Assembly (NCBI GenBank): GCA_014706295.1
Contig: JACSVZ010000006.1
Location: 24,982,629 to 25,046,628, forward strand
From: Lycocorax pyrrhopterus obiensis
Lineage: Eukaryota; Chordata; Aves; Passeriformes; Paradisaeidae
Direction of reading: 5' to 3'
DNA length: 64,000 nucleotides
In this document: positions 54,701 through 64,000 of the stretch, piece by piece
Position numbering within the stretch: position 1 is the first letter of the stretch
How the letters are laid out: every line of letters begins with the position of its first letter
Position numbers and translations under genes: made by a program
The notes under the pieces: generated by a model
The model's input: the letters and a program-made list of their open reading frames with translations, nothing else
Databases searched by the model: none
Told to the model about the DNA's origin: nothing

Positions 54701-57700
54701 TCCAATGGGAGGACCACTACTGTAGAAGTCTGCAAAAGATTTCCTTTGCTTTGTGTGTATTATAATATTTTGGCATGGGTCTTAATATCTGGTAATAAAT
54801 CTGTATTTTAGATAAAGTTTGTCTTCCAGGCTTGCTGATTAAATCACTTCATTTTATGTTTTCTCTTTCTGACCATTTCTTTTTTTTTTCATTTTTCCTG
54901 TGTAGAGTACCATTTTCCATAAGCACTTAAAAATTAAAAGTTTGATTATTGTACATATGTTGTACTGTACAAAAGAGTGGGCAAACCAATTAAAATCCAA
55001 ATATGTCACTTAGAGATAATAATATGAACTGAATATATTTTGTCCAAAGAGCAGATCCTGCATGCATTCTTAATATATTGGTAAAGTAAGTACCAATTTT
55101 TCAATCAAGTTCATATAAAATGAATTAATATAAATTAATATAAAATTCATCAATCAAGTGATGAATGAATGGTGTAAGATGCTAACACAACAGGAGGATG
55201 TGTGAAATAATGCACAAGAAGAGTCCTTCTGCGTTTCCTCTGGTATCTGCCTTACCTGTTCTCCCATTCTGCAACTTTGCTGTCACTCCCTGTCTTCCCC
55301 CTCTCTTTTTTAAGTTTCAGAGACCTCCCACTTTTCTATGGGAGTGTCAGGAGATATTCTTTAGAAGGAGGAGGTAAAAATGCTTTGTCTTGCTTCTTTG
55401 CTTAAAAAATCGGAGCAAGTTGTAAGAGGGGCAAATTCTTCCTCTGTTTCCTCACTTCTTTTTGCACCTGCATGGAAAGGACAATTGTCCCAGGAGAAGA
55501 AAGTAAGTTTCTCTTTTCTTAGCACAGACCAATAACTTCGTGACATATGCTCAGGAACTCTGAAAAGCCAAAAGCCTTTTCAGATACCTTTTAATGCTCT
55601 TTGGGATTACTTTGTCTGGTATTTCACCAGAGAGTGAGGCATGCAATATTTCATGGAAGGAGTGGGGAGTTTTCTTCTTTCTTTGTCCCTTGGAGCATTT
55701 TGATCACTTCTGAGTTCTTTGACTTCAACAGTCAGATGGTTCACCAGTACAAGACAGAAGTCTGGTAGGAATTCATGAAGTGCCATTGCCCATGCTGTCA
55801 AACTTTCACATGACTTGTTGTAATGTGCTTTTCATGCATTCTGCTCTTGTGCAGCTGCAGAAGAATGTCACATTCAGACAAACTAAGGTAATGTTTGCAT
55901 GCCAGAGCTCTGTTTAAATGAGATTCATGTACCCCCAATAACTACAAATCACATCCAAAGGATAGCTTGATCCACATGGATTTTTTGGTATGGGGATTTA
56001 TAGTCACTGTGGTTTTGAAAAATGGACAGCACTAAGATAGTATGTCTAAAGTGCTTATGTTATCTTCCTTCATGTTATATCATAAGGTCATGGCAGACAA
56101 TGGCAAAAGTTCAGGCATCTGTCTTTCAGACAATTTTAAACCCTTTGCTATAACTGTCACTTTTAGCCTCTCCAATCACAATTTTGTTTTCATTCCAAAT
56201 CAGAGTTGAAGTCGGGGTACTTGTTTTAATTTGTGCAGCTCTCATTAAAGGATACAATTTTTTCTTGCAGTGTGCTTCCCAGTGTGCTTTTCCTTTACTA
56301 CAGTTACTAAGAAAGTAATATTCTTAAACACTGTTTTAACTTCAGTTTTGCCCCATCTTCCTGTTTTTGCAGATACCCCCTGCACATTCTGGAGTGCATT
56401 CCTGCAGCTGCCTCCACTGCTCAACGTGGGACTCCTGGAAGCTGAACATGGCTGAAGAACATGTGGGGAAGCACCTCCAGACTCAAGTAGCTCTGATGAA
56501 CAGCCTGGAAGTGAAAGGGAAACATTTAAATGGAGGAGAACATTATTTACCCTTCTTCCTAGATTTCTGCAATCATATTACATTACAAAAGGGTTCAGGA
56601 CTCAGGAACAGATGCTGACCTGTAAGAATGCAAGGCACAGACTGTACATGCATTTGCAAGTGTATTGCATAGGATCAGAGGATAAAAGCAAATTTAATCT
56701 TTTTTATTAATTAATCAGCTGCAAATCTGTTTTTTATAAGTGTGTAAGGATTCTATTATCTGCTCTGTAGGCATCAGCTTCCTATTGATATTAATGAGAA
56801 TTATGTAAACGTAGTTGAGATGACGTTAATTTAGTTATATAAAAACATTGTTCCGAGTAATCTAACTGTAGTTTTCTAGCACAAACATGTACCCTTTTTC
56901 ATCACTAGATGTGCTTGTGGTTTATAGGAACACTAGCTAAATACAATGTAGTATTTATTTCAACATGCAACATGAACAATCCTTTTTTTCCTTAGTATTT
57001 TCGTCACGTGGAACAACTTAATTCTGATTATGTGATACACCTGTACCTCATTGAAATGTTCTCATATTGAAAATTTCCTCCTATAGAAAACAACTACAGA
57101 TGCAAAGTGGTTTTCTTCAGTGCCTCATTTAATGCTACTGATTTCTAAAACTGTCCATTTGTTATTATCTGGAGTTATAATTCCTTAACCACATCTTTTG
57201 TTGTCCTAAAGTTCTGCTGATTTAGAATCTTCATTTCTGCTGTAGATGGATAACTGTGTTGATTGTGCAGCAGGCTCAAGTAAATTTCTACCTGTTGTTA
57301 CCAGCATACTAATGGTATAGGGGAACTCAGGACTGCACCAAATCCTAACCATCCAAGTGTTTCTTGCTTATTTAATGCAGAAAATAACACCCTCATGAAA
57401 TTCATTTTGTACCCACTGCCAGATGATATTTCTCTGGTCCATGGAGGAAAGTACAGTTCTTATGTTCCCTCTTTTATACAGGCACGTGTATGGCAATCTT
57501 CCATCTTGTTCTTCATCAGAGGAAAAATTCAGGCAAAAAATGCAAGACTAATTATCTATTTAATCACTACTGCAGTGATTAAAAGGTGAAGTTATAGTTA
57601 ATGGTACTTTGTTGGTTTTGAGGAAGATTGTTACAGCAGCCAAAACTCACCTATATATCATAGAACAGTGCCACATGTAGCAAAAAAAAAAGCTTGATGC

Positions 57701-59194
57701 TGCCAGTTTCCTGGTAAAAATCCTTTTTAAATCACAATAAAAGACTAAATCCCTAGCATAATACTTTCTGAAAAGAAAAATACAGCCTGCCAGTATACTG
57801 CCTTAGCTGGGAGGTAGGGAAGATTTCATTCACTGTTTATCAGTGTTTATGTCCATGCCCTTTCTGTACAGATGGAAATGTAGTGAAGCAGAAGCTATTT
57901 GGGAAATAGAAGCAGGCTGGCAAAGACTTACAGCAAGATATGAAAATAAAAGGCTCAGTACTATTTGTTAGAAATGGCAATGCAAACTAGCTCTGTATCT
58001 GGAATGAACGCTTCACTTTTTCAAGTGCTGTTAGCTTGTTGGTTGGTTGTGGTTTTTTCCCACAGTTTCTAGTCTTGAATACTTATTAGTAAGGGTTAAT
58101 CAAATGGCTGGTTTATATTTAAATTACACAGGAATGGATACCTGACCAAGGAGGAAGAAAACTAAGGTGTCAGATTACTGTGTCTGAAGGTTTGTTGAAC
58201 TTTTTCTAAAACTGTTGCATGTGCCAGTGTTAGTGCTGGCTTCTAGCATGTATTCTTCTGGCTCCTGTACTAATAAATGAGCTTGATGTCTCCTGAGGGA
58301 TTGACACAGTATGACCTTGGATTAGAGGGGATATTTTGTTTTCTATTAAATATAGGATATATCTGCAGTCTTTCAGAAATATCTGTTTCAAAATAGTGGA
58401 AAAAATAATTGAAGTAATTAAATACTCATACCCAAAAATACATAGATACTTTTTCTTGAAGGCTAAACAAACCATGGATCCATAACACAAGGGCAAGAAG
58501 AAAACCCTCAGACTCCTCTACGCAGGTCAACAGTCTTGAAGTCAGTGCTTAGAAAAGGCAGCTAAGGTTGACAGGAAAGCAAGAAATGAAAGAAAATATA
58601 TGGACATGCTCCAATCCCCAAGGTATTAACTTCTCTGCCCTTCCTCCACCTTACCTGTACTGCCAGAAGGCTTATCCTTGTGCACTGCACTATAGTGCTG
58701 TTCCAGGACTCACTGCTTTTTTCCAGAGGAAAGCCTACTTAAGAGAGGCTGCCTTTGCCCCTTGCACAGAAACTCTTCTCATCTGCTTAGAAAAATTGAA
58801 GGGTTAAGCTGAAGTAGTTAAAGCAGTCATCTTATTTAATTTAAAACAAGATGAAAAGCAAAATGAACAGAGTGAAGCATTTGGTTTAGAATAGAGTATC
58901 TCTGGAGTCCTTTAAGCCCTTCACAATTAAAACATCATGACAGATTTTAGTATTTTAGAATCTCTCCTTTTCTCTTACTACTTCCAGAAAAACCTTGATG
59001 TTCAATATCAGGAAAAGTTTATAGGTAGTCTAGTCTGTCCCATGCCAGGATTATGTTCACTGGTATTATGCCAGTTTTCTAGCCACCTCCAGAGCAGCAG
59101 CTTGTTTTTTCTCTTAGTCAAGGATAGTGTTCTACTGGCAAGAATAGTATGAAAAAAAAATACTGCAGTATTTTCTGTGGAGACCAGCCAGAAA

Positions 59195-59300
59195 ACAAAA
59201 ACAAAACAAAAAAAAGATTGGAGTAAGAGAAAGAAATGGAGAGGAGAGACAATGGAGAAAATAATGAAATAGAAAAGAAGGAAAGAAATACAGCAACAGC
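59195..59300. repeat. Purine-rich low-complexity stretch
   Basis: Mostly A and G on the plus strand with occasional C and T, including several AGAAAG and GGAGAG steps. No further function is supported. Confidence 0.6.
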
Positions 59301-62300
59301 ACAGGAGAATAAATAAGACATTAAGAAGCAAACAGAAAACTAGCAGGGACTATAGCTAATATCCAAAACCAAAATTCTTGGTATTTTCTTGGCCCTGTAC
59401 CAATTAAATTTTTTCCACACTTTTTTTCCCCCTTGAACAACTTATTTTTTTACTTTTTAGCCAAGTATCTTAAGCATTATTTTTCTAGATTATTGGGGCA
59501 TCCTCTCATTTCTACTTTTTTGCTGTGTTGCATCAACCTTCACTATGCATCAGAGCAGGGTTTTATTCATAATACAATGGCCACAGTCTCTGGCTATCTA
59601 CTAAGATCATCAGTTTTAATACATCTCTTTTAAGTGATTTCTTCTTCCTGATCAAATAGATGGCAAATAGTATCAGAGACTCGAAATACAAAAACAATTG
59701 CAATCTGTATTTCAAATGAAATGAGAAATACTAGTAACGCACTTACTTATGCATATCTGAAACTATAACACAGTTTTCATTAACCTGGGAATATGAGGAC
59801 AGCCAAGGATGAGCAATAATTCTGAATCAAACCTTTTTCTATAAAAGTATTAGTTATTGCAGGAGAGTATAGCTATAATCCAACTTTGTCAGTATATACA
59901 AAGACATTACTAGGAACAGTAAATATGTGGACCTTTGCCAAGATAGTCAAGATTAAATTTCCAAATCTTGTTTCTCTTAGCTATCTTTAAGTACTCTCTG
60001 CTTTGTTGAAATATATTTTTATGTATAATCCTATACACAAGAGTGACACTGAGGCCATGAAAATTTTGGTCATTCTTTTTCTCTCAGAAAACTTTGAAGA
60101 AACTACATTCTATTCAGAAATGTATGTGTACATCTGTACTGTCCTTCACAGTATATGTAGAAACTAAGAATTTGTATCTTAAAGGCTAAAACAGAATCCA
60201 GAGAATTACCAGTGTCCCAGAGTCATATAGTGACTTGGAATTTATCAGGTGAAAATTTCCAGCATATCAATTACAGTTGCTTGCTAATATAGATAAACAC
60301 ATCACATCAAGTCTTTTAGAGTCCTCTTATAGATAATTCTTCCATTTCTTTTTCACAACAATACATTGTCATCTTATCTGGTGGCATGCAATGAGTTATT
60401 TAATATGAAAACAATTACTACTACTACTCCTCTTTCATTTTCAACAGAAAAGCCCACTATTTGTAGGAGAAATTCTTGCTTTAAGCCACTAAGTTCATGC
60501 CCTCACCTTTAATATTGTAAATTTTCAGGTTTGCTTTAGCCTAAGGCCAGGTTTTGAATATGATATTCCAGTCCTTCTCTAAACTGAAAATAGTCACATC
60601 TGATGTACCTGCATTTTGTAGCAAAACTTGTGGAAGTACTATCAAAGTTGGAATACAATCAGTATGACTCTTCTAATACAGATGAGGTCTACAAATGGGG
60701 AGTTTTTATTGCTGCTTGCTTAATTGCTGCAGGGTATTTATTCTCTTCAAAAGCGGTGGCAACTGAATTCAACAACAGAAACAGTCTCACACATCAGGCT
60801 GATAGTTCTTTTCAAGGCTTCTTTCAAAAATTTTCCCTGTTTTATTTATCAAAATTGATAAAACTTCAAGATGGGTCATCCAAATAACTTTCTCACAGTA
60901 GATGGCTTGCTGAAAGTGCTCATTTTTTCCTACATAACCATTCTATGTGAGAAAGCCCAATCTGCCATGGTACTGAGGACCACACTGTCTCAGGTTTTGG
61001 TGGGGAATGGGCACAAATAAAGAGAAATTCTGAGAAGACTTCCAAGAGGTGAAAAAATACAGCAAATCTTTGAAATATATAAAGTAATTCAAATAATGTC
61101 CTAAGCTCTCAAAACTTTTTAACCTTCTTTGAATATCTGAAAAGTAAATCCTGCTAAATCTCACATATGCCTGCAACCACATGCAGAGACTATAACAAAG
61201 TATAACACTGATTTTTCAATTTTTTTTTCCCCTGAGTTATTTTGCTTCTAGTATTATCTTTCTCCTAGCATTTCTTTAGGTTAGCACCTCCGGAGTAGTT
61301 TCTTTAGTGGTAACAACAGGGAGAGTGCTGTCCCAAGGTGGAATTAGTAGCCATTTAAATAACACAGTGCTTACAGCTGCTTAGCACAAACCCAGGCAAG
61401 ATAACATAGTGGTTAAATTCCCCATAGCTGTTACAACTTGCCTACATTTATGCCCCATTCTAAATGCTGAATAGAGTCCTCAGGACAAAGCTGAAATGTT
61501 CAGTCTGTTGCTTAGATACTACTTTCACAGGCTTCATATGAAAAAGCTGTGTATGCAGGCAAATAAACAGATAAGTTAATAGGCTGAACCTGCAATGGAC
61601 AAACATTAATCACTTCTTTTGTACTATCTGTTGTACTATATTTGGGTATGGGAGAAACAGGTGTGGAACACATAGAAGACTAACACAACGCAAAATGAAA
61701 ATATCTATGCTTTGCTGGGATGCCTCCTCCATGCATAGATATTTGGGGCTATTCTACTCTAAATGAAACAAGTTACATGAATCTGCATTCATTTGGGTCA
61801 CTTGATTTATCTTTGTGTATTCTTGTGTATAGGATACAGAAATGAATATCCTGTTTGTTTACTTATGCAGGAGTCACTTATAGTTTGTGACATTGCAACA
61901 ACAGATCAAAACCAAGATCATACCCTAAAGTTAGGAAATCACCTTGGTCACATACACTATGGGCTTTATTCCATAACCTGAAGGAGTTAAATTTGCAATG
62001 GTTCAAACATTCTATTCAGAATGCCCAAATTATATCTAGTGAAAACTGCTTTACTAAAAATAGATGCTGTTCTGCATAAGTATTAGATTGGTTCCTGCTA
62101 TGCCTTTTCCTCAGTAGAAGAAAAAAACAAAAAGAAAAAGAAAAAGCTATTTTGGTATGTGTTCTGCCCTGCTAATAGTCAAAAATTAATTTGTTAATTA
62201 TCTTTAGCACCAGTAATTTATGACTTGGAGCAACATGCTCAACAAACTGGGTGTTATGCAAAAGCTGACAGTTCCAACATCACAATACAACAGCATTACC

Positions 62301-63567
62301 TATTGTGTAGTTACGGTGATACAATACCACTCTTGTGAAACACACCACAAATTATAAAGGATTTTGGAGCAAATCCATTCTGTGCTGCTCAGCAAAATGA
62401 AATGGCTACACAAATTACTGGGTTTTGCCTTTTGTTATATTTTTTTGTTAATCCCCTGCAAGATAAGTGTGTACTTTCACAGGCTTTGCATTAAGAAAGA
62501 ATTGTGAAAGCAACAGAAACAGAACAGAATTCAATACCGAGATTCAATGCCCAGTACCTCTTTGCTGGAGGGGAGAGTAGATAGCAAAATCATTCTGACT
62601 TAGAAAACAGTTATGTTTTGTAAACAAATTTTCACTCCTTAAACTAGATTTAATTGTTTCTTTAGTTCTGCCTTAAGCATTATTTTTTATATCGGTTTGT
62701 CATTTAGTTCATATACTTACTGCAAAGATTAAAAAAATCAGTCAAGAAATTTAAAATGAAAAATCAATCTAACTTTCCACATTAAATGTACTTTCCATCA
62801 ATTTCCTCTACAAAAGAGTAAAAACAGCTGCTATGTACCACTTCTGTTGCAACTTCAAGATGAATAATTATGTATATATGCCATTTTTTATATTTCTGAA
62901 CCTGAATTTTTTATCTGGCAGGGACATAGTAACTACTGAGAGAATTACTGATCTTTAAATTCTTCTGTAAAGAGTTATTGTAACAATTATGACATTACTT
63001 ACATTATATACTGTCTACAAAATTATCCTACAGTAGATTATAATTTTCCAGGCATGGGTTTTGGTGAGAGACACTGAATTTTGATGATTAGTTTCTATGT
63101 TTGCTTTTATGAAATGAGCCATGCTCAAATATTATCAGTATAAATATGCATATTAAAACAAAAAAAGAACTTAATCTTCTCACCAAGAATCACGTCTCAG
63201 TAGAGGTGATCAGTTGTTTGGGTTGATTTTTCTTTAAAAGAATATTATTAAATACTGTATTTTTATTAAATACGATGCTTGTTTTTTTTTCTCAACTCTT
63301 CCCTAAAATAATGAAGTTTTTACAATTTTTTTTTTGTCTACAGAAATCAGTAGTTACTTAAACTATATTTTCCAATAAAAACCAAGAAAACAAATTGTTT
63401 AAATCAAGAAAACAAAGAGACACTATGGATGCTGAAAAAGCTGCAGCAGAGAATTTCTTCAGCTCTCTGCAGCATTTTTGTGAGAGTTCTGTCTTTCCCA
63501 TGCAAGTAACTCAAAACAATGTTACAGCTTTGTAAACCTCTTGCACCTGCAGGTTGTTTTGCAGAAT

Positions 63568-63795
63568 TGTTATGGTTCTAACTAGAAAAACATTCAGAGA
63601 TGGGTGTCTTAGAACTTGGGCAATCACCTCGAGGGGTGGATGGCAAAAAACCAATTACCTTATGCCACTTAACACACTTTGCAAACTAACATATAAAAGC
63701 CTTCTGAGAATTCATTAAAGCGCTTCCATTATCCCTGAGCCTGGACTTTGTGTCGTTTCTCTGCTCGTCCATGGGGAAAACAGCGACAAGACACA
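63568..63795 (+). mobile_element. Probable solo ERV LTR
   Basis: A TATA-like ATATAAAAGCC (63691-63701) is followed by an ATTAAA poly-A signal (63714-63719). After that comes a stretch typical of avian retroviral R/U5 (GAGCCTGGACTTTGTGTCG, then CCATGGGGAAAACAGCGACA). The left edge is taken at a TGTTATGG and the right edge at GCGACA or GACACA. No exact target duplication was seen, so both ends are approximate. No retroviral coding sequence is adjacent on the left; the right flank leaves the window soon after. Confidence 0.55.
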
Positions 63796-64000
63796 AGCAT
63801 TTAATCAAATCTTTTGACAATTTATAATCAAACAAATTGAAGTCATATTATAAATTTTCTACTGTGAACCAGGTAACAGTCTTTAGTTCCTTCCACCTGC
63901 ATGACACGGTATCTTCTTTCCTTTTGCATCCCAGCAGTCCCTTACATTGTGCCAGCTGACAAAGGGATGAGGGAATGTTTGTACAGAAAATCAGTTCAAC
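63796..64000. other. Right-edge sequence, nothing recognised
   Basis: A short AT-rich tail. If the preceding LTR were the 5' LTR of a provirus, a primer-binding site would be expected just after it; none is evident. Confidence 0.5.

Larger units (their letters stand above)
49842..63567. other. KCTD8 distal 5' flank, no gene recognised
   Basis: AT-rich sequence with a 50-bp tandem duplication at 51607-51706, T-rich runs near 51439-51475 and 53394-53422, and a purine-rich stretch at about 59195-59300. No exon, RNA gene or clear mobile element was seen. Short open frames lack family features. Confidence 0.55.

Overview
The window is vertebrate nuclear DNA, almost certainly from a bird. It is AT-rich and gene-poor, has one CpG island, and its recognisable interspersed repeats are CR1 LINEs and avian-type endogenous retrovirus LTRs. 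There are no operons, tRNA or rRNA genes, CRISPR arrays or other prokaryotic features. One protein-coding segment can be supported: the first coding exon of KCTD8 on the minus strand (39908-40751). It ends at a perfect GTAAGT splice donor and sits inside a CpG island of about 39.3-41.3 kb. KCTD8 is an auxiliary subunit of GABA-B receptors, and this exon carries the BTB/T1 tetramerisation domain and the H1 domain.

Layout. Positions 1-39907 are the 5' part of KCTD8 intron 1 (the gene reads right to left). The expected second exon, with the C-terminal tail and H2 region, is not present, so the intron runs beyond the left edge. The intron holds a CR1 tail (499-547), a truncated ERV LTR (2872-3250), CR1 copies at 12346-12630, 13971-14722, 16721-16818 (reverse) and 27500-27681 (reverse), and a CR1 split by a roughly 720-bp LTR-like insertion (19738-21099). 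It also holds several microsatellites and small duplications. Positions 40752-41310 are the KCTD8 5' UTR and promoter-proximal region, with a long (CCT)n tract and a GGGCT minisatellite. From 41.3 kb to the right edge is KCTD8 5' flank with no recognisable gene. It contains a rearranged CR1 (48935-49841), a 50-bp tandem duplication (51607-51706) and a probable solo LTR (63568-63795).

I found no evidence of a new multi-gene system. The most informative observations are the fully open in-frame reading frame upstream of the KCTD8 start, the CR1 whose 5' part is inverted (a twin-priming structure), the nested CR1, and two LTRs that keep recognisable promoter-type signals near the gene. Repeat identities come from my recollection of consensus sequences, not from a search; edges are accurate to roughly 10-20 bases.
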